64,000 nucleotides of DNA. Source: JAWLAT01 sp041395325. GTDB lineage: Bacteria > Pseudomonadota > Gammaproteobacteria > Xanthomonadales > SZUA-5. The notes beneath the pieces are model-generated. The model was not told where the DNA came from, did not search any database, and saw only the letters and a list, made by a program, of their open reading frames with translations. This document shows, one piece after another, positions 36,701 to 45,108 of this stretch. Position numbers and translations under genes: made by a program. Numbering within the stretch: position 1 is the first letter of the stretch; each line of letters opens with the position of its first letter. Location: contig JAWLAT010000006.1 in the NCBI GenBank assembly GCA_041395325.1, positions 62,001 to 126,000 of the forward strand, written 5' to 3'.

Positions 36701-37185
36701 GGGCCAGCGAAAACGATATCGCGAGGCTCATCGCCCACCCAGAGGGTCTGCACCACCTGCGCCGGCTCGCGGTCCAGAGCGACGATGCTGATGCTGTCGG
36801 ACAGGTGATTGACCACCCAGGCCTGACGTTGATCGGCGTTGAAAGCCACCGCCACCGGTTCCAATCCCACCGGCACGCTCTGCGCCAGACTCAGGCCCTG
36901 ATCGGTCACCACGTAGACGTCCAAACGCCCCGCAGGGGTATTGACCGCGAGCAACTGTTCTCCATCGGCAGACAGGGCCAGCGGCCTCACCGGACCGCTT
37001 TCGAACAGCGTGTAGTCCTGCGGTCCCGGTGGGGCATCGAGCAGCGTCGACTCGCTCACGTTGCTCCAAGGCGGCTGAAAGCGCCCGTGTCCCTCACTCG
37101 CAGCCATCGCCATCGACATCAATCCGGCTGTCTGCATCAGCAGCAGCCCGCAAGCAACACCGCGCCGGTCAGTCCTCGAAACCAT
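33739..37185 (-). CDS. secreted beta-propeller / di-haem cytochrome c protein with two C-terminal W/Y-rich repeats
   Basis: This is a 1148-aa exported protein (signal core CGLLLMQTAGLMSMAMA). Residues about 60-500 look like a YVTN-type beta-propeller (VPVGLEPVAVAFNADQRQAW, GDEPRDIVFAG, GPAGVVVDVARQRAYVATRF). Two haem c sites follow, CASCH near 523 and CVSCH near 680, with MTQSM-like and FRDQYQKVGMFTG segments as in MauG-like cytochromes. DHDLDGVLNGDEW near 890 resembles an EF-hand calcium loop. Two W/Y-rich repeats end the chain (about 912-1017 and 1018-1130): GLWWNPATSGSGVDLQ with VWYTYQDDGEPVWYW, and GLWSIPGEPGRGLTV with AYFYAQSGKPRW. The chosen ATG overlaps the end of the SGNH gene by 17 bases. 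Function is unknown; probably an extracellular redox or binding protein. Confidence 0.85.
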   Translation of the reverse strand: MVSRTDRRGVACGLLLMQTAGLMSMAMAASEGHGRFQPPWSNVSESTLLDAPPGPQDYTLFESGPVRPLALSADGEQLLAVNTPAGRLDVYVVTDQGLSLAQSVPVGLEPVAVAFNADQRQAWVVNHLSDSISIVALDREPAQVVQTLWVGDEPRDIVFAGPTRSLAFVTAAHRGQHLPMDWGPTRGGIGRADVWIFDADSAAEGPPGGSAKQILTLFGDTPRALASSTDGRQVYAAVFRSGNGTTTLPTGDFDKPPPADSADGVGAPLSGLIVRNQGQAWLDETGRSWRAQVALSLPDLDVFRLDAMAEPVTETQAYAHVGTTLFSMLPLPDSDELLVSNTDARNFVRFAGHGLRGGTTVRGHLVDHRITRIAADGIHPQSLNPHLDLQDQGPDEAGKTLALAQPMEMALSPDRSEVLVTAFGSSKLALIDLSALREGRYQPAAGNQISLTGGGPAGVVVDVARQRAYVATRFDNGLSVVDLPARREIDHLRQYNPEPAVIQRGRVFLYDAQISSGKGTESCASCHLFGDNDALAWDLGDPDATTQPIPNAYHPFAAGSPQRGQVFHPLKGPMVTQSMRGLRRHGPMHWRGDRSGVNRAPGESLEAAAFKEFNEAFDALMGKPEGLTAAQMQDFTEFSLALNYPPNPIRRLDNTLSSDQAAGKALFDQGIARVGMTTPELCVSCHPTDPAAGIFGTRGLMSLNSQPGEMDFKIPHFRDQYQKVGMFTGSPSFQRPQIRGFGYNHNGATSSSALLTGFQISATQLNQLRRFLLAFPTENAPIVGQDSLLNGVDSAAWDDRLALLQARAQVSDPIPECDLVVRGLDAGGAPLNYLFDRDSGEFQADRSGLPAISLPDVRQRARVSGHAWSALCLPWGNGRRAALDHDLDGVLNGDEWRQGSDPDDAALSEFVPWTGLWWNPATSGSGVDLQFGHGDLIAVWYTYQDDGEPVWYWAQAPVAQVWKAPLWRFEWVDGAAVPTTVGELALDFSSTQVAQMRWTLEGTAGEQPLQRFVFAENSAHPDATGLWSIPGEPGRGLTVATQANRIVAIAYFYAQSGKPRWTMGVGDVAGQMNLPLLRFSGACPNCAYLSPTSEEGGDLQLAYPSRDQMQISISAQATDGQWQHAAADLGRLTAAPWIRMVLDDGAMP

Positions 37186-38914
37186 CGCTGTGCAAGCCGT
37201 CAACGGTGAACTGCAGGGTCAGTACGGGTCTGGCACTGCCGAGGTACTCGACCAATCCTCGATGGGAGAGCGCCTGACCGCGCACCGCGACGATGGGCGT
37301 GGTGCCGTCCGACTGCAACTGCTGCACGTAGTCCACGGTATCGACCGGGAACGACCGCGCGACGCCCGCATCGCCACTGGCAAAATCGTTGCGAGCGCTT
37401 GCCGTGCTGGGTGTGGCAAAGCTCAGACGGAATTGCGTGGGGCCCTGGCGATCGATCTGCGCCAGCGCCTCCAGCGACAGCTCGATGCGAAGGGCATCGT
37501 CCGGATTGGCCGCCGAGCCGACGAAGCAACCGACGTCGCTGGCATCGGCTGGTGCTGTGGCATCGCTGGCTTCGATATCCGGGCCGCCAAAACTGCCACG
37601 TGCCAGATCCAGTCTGGGCGCGCCCAACTGACCGCTGGTGAAGGGGTTGCTGCCCTGGCGCTGATCGAGCAGTAGCCAGAGGCTGGCAGCCGTGATCTGC
37701 GCATCATCCGGCAACGCGGCGGTGTCGAAACTCACCAGCCCGTGCACCAGCCGGTCGGCGCTGGCACCCACGCTGATCCGGCCGGAGCCCACTGCGCTGC
37801 CGTCGGTCCAGCCATCGGCCGTTCCACCGAGCGAGTTCAGGCTCAGATCGACAGGACCACGCAACCGCTCGTACAGCTGCCCTTCCAGCTGCAGCGCCAC
37901 CTTGTAGCGGTAGCCTTCCTCATCCAGATGGATGGGATCGGCCGAGATGCCAGCGGTGGTGCGGAAGTTCTCACGCAGGCTCGACAAGGCCGGATTGCCG
38001 GCCGGGAAAGGCTGATAGTCCGGCGGCAACAGACCGGGGCGAGGCCAAACACCGGGGCCGACTTGCCCATCGCCGTAGTAGTGATGCATGGCGCCGATTT
38101 CATGACCATAGAGCAGCCGCGGATTGGCGTTGGTCCAGAGGATCCGTCGCTGCTCCACCTGCAGCATCAGGCCGTTGATCTCGCTGTCGCTGACCAGATC
38201 GTTGTCCGGATCGCGGCTCAGGTCGCGCCGCTTGGGACAGGCGTAGATCCAGCACCACAGCGCCGAGACATTGAAGTTGGGGTACTCATAACTGGACACC
38301 ATGATCGCCAGTTCCGGCCGAACGGCCTGAAAGGCGTCAACGATGGTCTGCGAGTCGCCCAGCACTCGATCGAACAGTGCTGCCTCGGCGCCTGCCTGGT
38401 CCAGGTCCATGTCCTTGTACCAGCCGCCATCCGAACGTCCAGCCAGCAGATCATTGCCTCCGATGGACAGCAATACCGTGTCGATGCTGGGCAGCGCCTG
38501 CAACTCGCTGACGACGTTGGCGATCCACGGGAACTGCGCGGTATCGATCCATTCGCGGGCCTCGCTGCCGGACACCGCATAGGCCGGTCCGGTGTAGCCG
38601 GGCCCGGGGTTGTCGCCGAGCGAACGACTGACCGCTCGCCGGTCGGCCAGTCCGAAGCGATCCAGCAACCGGTTGTGGGTATCGTCATCCCACATGAATT
38701 GGGCCCAACTGTCGCCAGCCAGGAGCAAGCGTGGCTGCGCGACGGTCTGCGCGCACTGCCCCGTCATGCTCGGTATCGACGCGACCCGCTCGCGCACGCC
38801 GGAATAGTTCCACGGGTAGCGCTCGGAAGACTCGGACGTCGAGGCCGATGCCACCGTCGATGCGGCCATGGCCACGGCCAGAACCCACCTCCGTCCTGAC
38901 TTTCGCGCGATCAT
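37169..38914 (-). CDS. secreted SGNH/GDSL hydrolase with DNRLRE-like C-terminal domain
   Basis: This 581-aa exported protein has a signal peptide at residues 1-25. The SGNH hydrolase domain has block I LLLAGDSWAQ (Ser69), block III LLSIGGNDLLAG near 152, and the catalytic pair in SADPIHLDEEGY near 326. From about residue 345 a beta-sandwich of DNRLRE type follows (LVSFDTAALPDDAQITAASL), with a disulphide-candidate Cys. The chain ends TVDGLHSDGFED, similar to the tail of the cytochrome at 16586. Likely an extracellular esterase or carbohydrate deacetylase; the substrate is not inferable. It overlaps the start of the propeller-cytochrome gene, so the two are probably cotranscribed and translationally coupled. 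Confidence 0.87.
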   Translation of the reverse strand: MIARKSGRRWVLAVAMAASTVASASTSESSERYPWNYSGVRERVASIPSMTGQCAQTVAQPRLLLAGDSWAQFMWDDDTHNRLLDRFGLADRRAVSRSLGDNPGPGYTGPAYAVSGSEAREWIDTAQFPWIANVVSELQALPSIDTVLLSIGGNDLLAGRSDGGWYKDMDLDQAGAEAALFDRVLGDSQTIVDAFQAVRPELAIMVSSYEYPNFNVSALWCWIYACPKRRDLSRDPDNDLVSDSEINGLMLQVEQRRILWTNANPRLLYGHEIGAMHHYYGDGQVGPGVWPRPGLLPPDYQPFPAGNPALSSLRENFRTTAGISADPIHLDEEGYRYKVALQLEGQLYERLRGPVDLSLNSLGGTADGWTDGSAVGSGRISVGASADRLVHGLVSFDTAALPDDAQITAASLWLLLDQRQGSNPFTSGQLGAPRLDLARGSFGGPDIEASDATAPADASDVGCFVGSAANPDDALRIELSLEALAQIDRQGPTQFRLSFATPSTASARNDFASGDAGVARSFPVDTVDYVQQLQSDGTTPIVAVRGQALSHRGLVEYLGSARPVLTLQFTVDGLHSDGFED

Positions 38915-39227
38915 TCGCTCCCGTCCCCAGCTGCTGATCCGCTGCCCCCATCTCTTGGCGGCGTCCAGATCGGCCCCTGAATACCCGGCACTCGCCGATC
39001 CGACCGGACCTGCTCACTCGCAGTGCAGGGAGCATAGCGCTTCCCCGGCCGCACACCCCAGCGCCGATGGTCACACCATGGACTCACGGGCACACGGAGC
39101 ACCACTATCACGCCGGGAGAGCGGCATGAGCGTGGCCCAGCGCAATGCGCAAGGATCGAGCGACCACATTGTCGTCGACGCCAGTGGCCAGCTGCCTTGC
39201 GGCGCTCGCCAATGGCACACTGAACCG
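38915..39227. other. divergent intergenic region, no gene seen
   Basis: These 313 bases between the divergent SGNH hydrolase and prmC genes should contain both promoters. No clear -10/-35 pair, operator or terminator stands out. The prmC frame is open further upstream, but the extra residues are not family-like. Confidence 0.5.
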
Positions 39228-40082
39228 ATGCTGCCCGATTCCAGCCCCGCCACCGTCCGCGACGCTCTGGATCTCGCTCGTGCCGCTTTGCCCGAAGCCC
39301 GCGCGGATGCCGATCGCCTGCTCGCCTGGCTCTGCGACACGAATCTGGCTGGACTGCGTGCCCGGCCGGAGCGCGTCCTGTCGGACGCGTTGCTGCGCCG
39401 GTTCAATAATCTGGTGCGACGGCGTGCCGCGGGCGAACCGCTGGCCTATCTGACCGGGCAACGCGAGTTCTGGTCGTTGTCTCTGGCCGTCGGTCCCGGC
39501 GTGCTGGTGCCACGGCCCGAGACCGAGGGGCTGGTCGAGGCGCTGCTGGCCCGAGTTCCGGCCAACCGGCATGGCTGGGTGGCTGATGTGGGTTGCGGCA
39601 GCGGCAATCTCAGCGTGGCGCTGGCGCAGGAGCGTGCCGGTTTGCAGTTGTTGGCCGTCGAGTTCAGTGCGGCTGCCCTGCCCTGGGCGCAGCGCAATCT
39701 GCTCGACCATGGCCAGCAGCGCTGCCACCTGCTGCAGGGCGACTTGTTGGCGCCCGTCGCCAACGGATGCTTGCTGGCGGTGGTCGCCAACCTGCCCTAC
39801 ATCGCCGCGGACGATCCGGATGTGCACCCGGACACCGACCGCCATGAGCCCGCGCAGGCCCTGTACGCCGAGGACGATGGTCTGGCGCTGATTGCCCGGC
39901 TGGTGATGCAGGCCGCCCGCGCACTGCAGCCGGGTGGCTGGCTGTTGCTGGAGCATGGCTGGCGCCAGCACGAAGCGGTCCAGGCCCTGCTGCAGCAGCG
40001 ACGCTATGGCGACATCGAAACCTTGATGGATCTGGCCGGGCACCCAAGAATCACCTTGGGACGCATTCCCGAACTCGTGTGA
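39228..40082 (+). CDS. prmC: release factor glutamine methyltransferase PrmC (HemK)
   Basis: PrmC methylates the GGQ glutamine of release factors 1 and 2. The 284-aa protein has the N-terminal helical domain, RRAAGEPLAYLTGQREFWSL, PGVLVPRPETEGLVE, and the SAM motif VADVGCGSGNLSVAL (about 118-132). The active-site motif, normally NPPY, reads N-L-P-Y (188-191, VVANLPYIAADD). The C-terminal LLLEHGWRQHEAVQALL is typical. The ATG at 39228 gives the family N-terminus; an in-frame GTG/ATG extension upstream is low-complexity. Its substrate RF2 is encoded by prfB at 28572. PrmB is a close paralogue, but its N-terminal region differs, so PrmC is favoured. Confidence 0.88.
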   Translation: MLPDSSPATVRDALDLARAALPEARADADRLLAWLCDTNLAGLRARPERVLSDALLRRFNNLVRRRAAGEPLAYLTGQREFWSLSLAVGPGVLVPRPETEGLVEALLARVPANRHGWVADVGCGSGNLSVALAQERAGLQLLAVEFSAAALPWAQRNLLDHGQQRCHLLQGDLLAPVANGCLLAVVANLPYIAADDPDVHPDTDRHEPAQALYAEDDGLALIARLVMQAARALQPGGWLLLEHGWRQHEAVQALLQQRRYGDIETLMDLAGHPRITLGRIPELV

Positions 40083-40169
40083 ACCTTCACCGACAGCGCT
40101 GCCATCGCTGACCGCCATCCGCCATGAACAGCGACTAGACTTGTCGCTTTGCTCAAGGATGAGATCGCC

Positions 40170-41195
40170 ATGCGGATGCGCTGGACGTTCTGGATCCTCG
40201 CCTGTGCGCCGGCGCTGCTGTGGGCGCAGACCACGCCGACGACTGTTGCGGTCGATTGGCAGCCACTGGGCGAGTTGCTGGTGCCGAGCACCGATCGAGC
40301 GGCGGCGGAGGTCCTGCCGCGCCAGCGTAGCCAGCTCGCAGCCGAAACCAGCGCGCGCGTCGCAGCGGTCAGCGTCGAAGTCGGGCAACGTGTCGATGCC
40401 GACACCTTGCTGGTGCGGCTCGATGGCCGCGATGCCGAGCTGCGCGTGGCCGCCACCCGGGCCGCACTGCAGGCGGCCGAAGCCTCGGCCAATCTGGCTC
40501 AGGTGCGGCTGGACAAGGCACGACGCCTGATCGAGAACGATTACGTCTCGGCCGACGAAGTGAAGGAACGCGAAGCGATCCTGGCTGGCGAGCTGGCCAC
40601 CGTGGCCATGCGCCGCAGCGATCTGGATCTGGCTCGCCGCGAACTGTCGCGCGCCCAACTCAAGGCCCCCTTTGCCGGCTGGGTGATCGAACGGCAGGCA
40701 CAGGTCGGCCAGTGGGTGGCACCCGGCTCGCCGCTGCTCACGCTGGTCGAGGATGGCCCGGTGGAAGTCAGCGCGCAGTTGGATCCGGTGGCGGCCAGCG
40801 CGCTCAGGCCCGACAGCCACGCCGACTACATCGATGAGCGCGGCCGGCGTTGGCCGCTGCGGTGGCTGCGCAGCGCACCGGTGATTGACCCGGCCACGCG
40901 CCAGGTCGAGGCCCGCTTCGGCTTTGTCGGTGAGTCTGCCGCCGCCGGCAGCAGTGGCCGACTGGAATGGCAAGCCGAATCGCAGCTGCCGGCTCGATTT
41001 CTGGTTCAGCGCGATGGTCAGCTGGGGATCTTCGTAGCCGAGCAGGGCAAGGCGCGCTTCGTGCCACTCCCTGGCGCCACCAACGGTCGCCCGGCACGCG
41101 TCGATCTGCCGGCACAGACCGCCATCGTCAGCAGCGGCCAGCAGAGCCTGAATGACGGCGACGCCCTGATTCGCCGCACCCTGCGGCAGAACTGA
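40170..41195 (+). CDS. RND efflux periplasmic adaptor (membrane fusion protein)
   Basis: This 341-aa HlyD/AcrA-type adaptor has a signal peptide (residues 1-19, LLWAQ). The lipoyl half-domains flank a short coiled-coil hairpin (AATRAALQAAEASANLAQV; LDKARRLIENDYVSADEVKE; ELATVAMRRSDLDLARREL), with AQLKAPFAGWVIERQAQVGQ after it. There is no lipobox cysteine, so it is probably anchored otherwise or soluble. AAGGATGAG precedes the ATG at 8 bases. It is two bases upstream of the RND permease gene; the pair forms an operon. No outer-membrane channel gene is adjacent. Confidence 0.92.
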   Translation: MRMRWTFWILACAPALLWAQTTPTTVAVDWQPLGELLVPSTDRAAAEVLPRQRSQLAAETSARVAAVSVEVGQRVDADTLLVRLDGRDAELRVAATRAALQAAEASANLAQVRLDKARRLIENDYVSADEVKEREAILAGELATVAMRRSDLDLARRELSRAQLKAPFAGWVIERQAQVGQWVAPGSPLLTLVEDGPVEVSAQLDPVAASALRPDSHADYIDERGRRWPLRWLRSAPVIDPATRQVEARFGFVGESAAAGSSGRLEWQAESQLPARFLVQRDGQLGIFVAEQGKARFVPLPGATNGRPARVDLPAQTAIVSSGQQSLNDGDALIRRTLRQN

Positions 41196-41197
41196 CC

Positions 41198-44100
41198 ATG
41201 CACTTTTATCGGCGGCTGATCACCAACCACCCGTTGGCCAACATCGCCTTCGTGGTGTTGCTGCTGCTCGGACTGGTGTCCTACCTGACCATGCCGGTTG
41301 AGCAGGACCCCGAGATCAACTTCAACTGGGTCAACATCAACACGGCGCTGCCGGGTGCCTCCAGCGCCGACGTGGAGAAGCGCATCACCTCACCGCTGGA
41401 GGACGCCATCGCCTCGGTGCAGGACATCCGCTTCGTCTCCTCCACCTCGCGTGAGGGCGTTTCGAACATCCTGGTGCGCTTTCGCGACATGAATGAACGC
41501 CTGTTCGACAAGCGCATCAGCGATTTGCGGCGCGAGATCCAGAATCGCGCCAGCGCCGAACTGCCCAGTGACATCGATGACCCGGTGATTCTGGAGATCA
41601 CCACCTCCAATGGTTTCCCGACGGCGATCGTCGCGCTGGTCGGCCAGGCAGACGACGAAACCCTGCGCCATACGGCCTTTTCCCTGCGCAAGGATCTGGA
41701 ACGTCTGGCCGGCGTTGACCAGGTGCTGGCGATGGGCCTGGACGAGCCCGAACTGCAGGTGGACTTCGATCCGCTGGCGTTGGCCGCGCGTGGCGTGGGT
41801 GCCGGTCAGCTGGCTGATGCCGTAGGCGGTTGGTACCGCGACATTTTCGCCGGCCGACTGCGACTGGAACAGAGCGAATGGCTGGTCCGCGCGCCCGGCC
41901 AGTCGCCCGACCCCGGCTATCTGGCCGGACTGAACGTCGCCGGCCCGCAGGCCCAGCTGATCCCCATCGAACAGCTGGCCAACGTTGGCTGGGGCCGCGA
42001 ACGGGCCAGCCAGAAGGTGCTGTTCGAGGGCGAGCCGGCGATCCTGATGTCGATCACCAAGAAGTCGGCGGTCAACACGCTGGAACTGGTCGAACGAGTG
42101 GACGAGTTCCTGCAGCGCCGCAACGAGGTCCTGGCAGAGACCGGGCTGCGACTGGTGCTGGCTGACGACCAGACCATCCCGACCCGCGACGCCATCTCGA
42201 TCATGCAGTCCAATGCGCTGATCGGACTGTTGCTGGTCTTCGCCGTCTGCTGGCTGTTTCTCGGTACCGGCATCGCCGCACTGGTCGCGTCGGGCGTGGT
42301 GTTCTCCATCGCCGCCACCTTTCTGGTGCTCGATGTCACCGGCAACACGCTCAACACCTCAGTTCTGCTCGGTGTGGTGATCGTGCTGGGCATGCTGGTC
42401 GACGATGCTGTGGTGGTCGTCGAGGACATCTACTACCGCATGGAACGCGGCACCGGACCGGTCAAGGCGGCGCTGGCCGCCATGCACAGCGTCGCCGCGC
42501 CGGTGGTCGCCAGTGTGGCGACGACGATCAGCGCCTTCCTGCCGCTGATGCTGCTGCCGGGCATCGTCGGCAAGTTCATGTTCGTGATCCCACTGGTGGT
42601 GACGGTCGGCCTGCTGATGAGCCTGCTCGAGGCCTTCTGGATCCTGCCGGCTCACGTCACCAGCCTGCGGCGAAACCGAACACCGACCGACACGCACACT
42701 CGAGTTGGTCAGCTGCACCACTGGCGCTGGCGCTTCAGCCATGGCCTGCGCTTGCGCTACACCCGAGCACTGCTGCTGGCCATGCGCCATCGCGGCAAGG
42801 CGCTGGTGGCGGTCAGCCTGGTGGTGCTGTTGAGCTTTGGTGCGCTCGCTTCGCCGCTGGTGCGCTACCAGTTCTTCGCCTTTGATCCGATTCGCTTGTT
42901 CTACGTCAACGTCGACATGCCACCGGATGCCAGTCTGGCGCAGACCCTGGCCGAGACCGAGCGGGTCGCCAACGTGGTTCGGCAGCATTTGCAGGAAGAC
43001 GACACGCGCTCGGTGATCAGTACGGCTGGCGCCAAGTTCACCGATGTCGAACCGCTGTATGGCGACAGCTACGGGCAGATCACCGTGTCGCTGGCGCCTC
43101 GGCGCGGCCAGATGCGCACCACCGACGTGGTCGTCGAGGACATGCGCGAGGCCATCGAGAGCCTGCCCAGTCCGGCGCGCTTGTCCTTCCTGATCGTCGC
43201 CGGTGGCCCGCCGGCCGGCAAGCCGATCACCGTCAAGGTGCGCAGCGAAGACTATGCACAGCTGCGCGCCGCCACCGACGCGCTGAAGGCTCGTATCGCG
43301 CGGATTCCAGGCGTGCAGGACCTCACCGACGATGATGTACCGGGCCGCGCCGAACTGGTGCTGACACTTGACCGCGAGGCGGTGCGTCGGGCCGGCCTGG
43401 ATCCGGCCAGTCTGAATCGCCTGCTGCGCCTGCACGTGGACGGCGAGTTCGTCGCCGAATTGCGTGAGGACGGCGAACGCCTGCGCGTGCGCGTCCGACG
43501 TGCCCCCGCTGGACTGGACGATCCGCTACAACTGCTGGACGACCCGATCAGCCTGCCCGGCGGCGGAATCACCACGTTGGGTGCGCTGGTCCAGGCCGAA
43601 ACGGGGCGTGGCAGCGGCATCATTCGCCACCACCAGCTGCGTCGCTCCATCACCATCGAAGCGGAGCTGGATCAGGCACTCAACGACACCGTCAGCGCCA
43701 ACCAGACGGTGCGCGAGGCCTGGGAAGCGCTGCGCGGCGACTACCCGGGTACCGATCTGGATTTCTCCGGCGAACTGGACGACATCAACGAGAGTCTGGG
43801 CGCGATGCCGGGCCTGTTCCTGATGGGTCTGGGCTTGATCTATCTGATTCTGGCGGCGCAATTCCGCAGTTATTTTCAGCCGCTGATGGTGTTGGTGACC
43901 GTGCCGCTGGCGCTGACCGGCGTCACGCTCGGTCTGCTGGTCTCCAACCTGCCGGTGTCGCTGTACACCCTCTACGGCGTGATTGCCCTGACCGGCATCG
44001 CGGTCAACGCCTCGATCGTGCTGATGGACGCGGCCAACAGCCGCCTGCGCGACGGGCAGAGTCTGGTCCACGCCACCGTCTACGCGGCTCGCCGTCGCGT

Positions 44101-44323
44101 CGTGCCCATCGTCATGACCACCAGCACGACCATCGCCGGCCTGTTCTCGCTGGCCATCGGCCTGGGTGGCAAATCGCTGCTGTGGGGACCGGTGGCCTCC
44201 AGCATCGTCTGGGGCCTGGGATTCTCCACTCTGCTGACGCTGTTCGTGATTCCGCTGCTCTATCTGGTCTTCATGGGCAACTCGCGGCTGGTGCGCGGCG
44301 AACGCTGGGCCACGGCAGACTGA
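41198..44323 (+). CDS. RND family efflux permease
   Basis: This 1041-aa inner-membrane proton antiporter has the AcrB-type plan: TM1 at residues 15-33, a large periplasmic loop, TM2-6, a second loop and TM8-12. The proton-relay Asp pair is present in TM4 (GMLVDDAVVVVEDIYYRME). The TM10 position that is Lys940 in AcrB is Val here (TGIAVNASIVLMDAANS), as in the clade of RND pumps with a VVNNAIVLID-type TM10. The substrate (drug, metal or other) cannot be read from sequence; the typical metal-exporter charged residues are not evident. It is cotranscribed with the adaptor two bases upstream, and an SDR gene follows 36 bp later. Confidence 0.93.
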   Translation: MHFYRRLITNHPLANIAFVVLLLLGLVSYLTMPVEQDPEINFNWVNINTALPGASSADVEKRITSPLEDAIASVQDIRFVSSTSREGVSNILVRFRDMNERLFDKRISDLRREIQNRASAELPSDIDDPVILEITTSNGFPTAIVALVGQADDETLRHTAFSLRKDLERLAGVDQVLAMGLDEPELQVDFDPLALAARGVGAGQLADAVGGWYRDIFAGRLRLEQSEWLVRAPGQSPDPGYLAGLNVAGPQAQLIPIEQLANVGWGRERASQKVLFEGEPAILMSITKKSAVNTLELVERVDEFLQRRNEVLAETGLRLVLADDQTIPTRDAISIMQSNALIGLLLVFAVCWLFLGTGIAALVASGVVFSIAATFLVLDVTGNTLNTSVLLGVVIVLGMLVDDAVVVVEDIYYRMERGTGPVKAALAAMHSVAAPVVASVATTISAFLPLMLLPGIVGKFMFVIPLVVTVGLLMSLLEAFWILPAHVTSLRRNRTPTDTHTRVGQLHHWRWRFSHGLRLRYTRALLLAMRHRGKALVAVSLVVLLSFGALASPLVRYQFFAFDPIRLFYVNVDMPPDASLAQTLAETERVANVVRQHLQEDDTRSVISTAGAKFTDVEPLYGDSYGQITVSLAPRRGQMRTTDVVVEDMREAIESLPSPARLSFLIVAGGPPAGKPITVKVRSEDYAQLRAATDALKARIARIPGVQDLTDDDVPGRAELVLTLDREAVRRAGLDPASLNRLLRLHVDGEFVAELREDGERLRVRVRRAPAGLDDPLQLLDDPISLPGGGITTLGALVQAETGRGSGIIRHHQLRRSITIEAELDQALNDTVSANQTVREAWEALRGDYPGTDLDFSGELDDINESLGAMPGLFLMGLGLIYLILAAQFRSYFQPLMVLVTVPLALTGVTLGLLVSNLPVSLYTLYGVIALTGIAVNASIVLMDAANSRLRDGQSLVHATVYAARRRVVPIVMTTSTTIAGLFSLAIGLGGKSLLWGPVASSIVWGLGFSTLLTLFVIPLLYLVFMGNSRLVRGERWATAD

Positions 44324-44359
44324 GCGCCACCAACACCGTTATCGACTGGGAGCATCGCC

Positions 44360-45040
44360 ATGTCACATTCACCCATCCATGCACTGGTCGTTGGTGCCAA
44401 TCGAGGCATCGGACTGGCGCTGACCGAAGCCCTGCTGGCCCGCGGTGACCGAGTCAGCGCCAGCTGTCGAACGGCCCCACCTGCGCATCAGGCGACCGGC
44501 ACTCGCTGGATCGAGGGCGTGGACATCACTCAGGACGCCGGGCTGCAGCGACTCGTCAAGGCCGTGGACTCGCCCATCGACCTGCTGATCGTCAACGCCG
44601 GCGTACTCGGCAGCGAACGATTGGGCGGACTCGATGACGACGCGCTGGCCAGCATCCGGCGGCAGTTTGAGGTCAACGCGCTGGCACCCTTGCGTGTGGT
44701 CGCGGCGCTGCGCCACCGATTGCCACAAGGCAGCCGGGTCGGCCTGTTGACCAGCCGCATGGGTTCGATCAGCGACAACACGTCCGGCGGCTACTACGGC
44801 TACCGCATGAGCAAGGCAGCTTTGAATGCCGCCGGTCGCTCGCTCGCGCACGATTTGCGCAACAACGGCATTGCGTTGCGACTGCTGCACCCCGGTTTTG
44901 TTCGCACCGACATGACCGGCGGCCAGGGCGACACCGATCCGGCCACTGCCGCGCGTGGCCTGCTGGCCCGACTGGACGAACTGTCGCTCGCTCACAGCGG
45001 CGAGTTCTGGCATGCGCAGGGGCAGGAATTGCCTTGGTAG
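44360..45040 (+). CDS. SDR family oxidoreductase (CsgA/C-factor-like)
   Basis: This 226-aa SDR has VVGANRGIGLAL near residue 10 (TGxxxGIG variant), LLIVNAGVLG in place of NNAG, and a YYGYRMSK catalytic Tyr-xxx-Lys motif with the Ser in LLTSRMGSISD. The short length and VNAG motif are typical of the sniffer/CsgA-type subgroup. GGGAG lies 7 bases before the ATG. It follows the RND permease by 36 bp on the same strand and may be the third gene of that operon. The substrate is unknown. Confidence 0.9.
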   Translation: MSHSPIHALVVGANRGIGLALTEALLARGDRVSASCRTAPPAHQATGTRWIEGVDITQDAGLQRLVKAVDSPIDLLIVNAGVLGSERLGGLDDDALASIRRQFEVNALAPLRVVAALRHRLPQGSRVGLLTSRMGSISDNTSGGYYGYRMSKAALNAAGRSLAHDLRNNGIALRLLHPGFVRTDMTGGQGDTDPATAARGLLARLDELSLAHSGEFWHAQGQELPW

Positions 45041-45108
45041 GCGGTGCTTGTGTGACGGCTGCGGACGAGGCACGCTGGCACGGCATCGGCTGCTGATCTT
45101 CCGCAATC

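Noticed and set aside
34894..37209. Long open frame of 771 codons opposite the propeller-cytochrome gene
   Set aside because: The other strand has signal peptide, haem motifs and shared domains; this frame is Gln/Arg/His-rich with no recognisable motif and results from high-GC codon bias.
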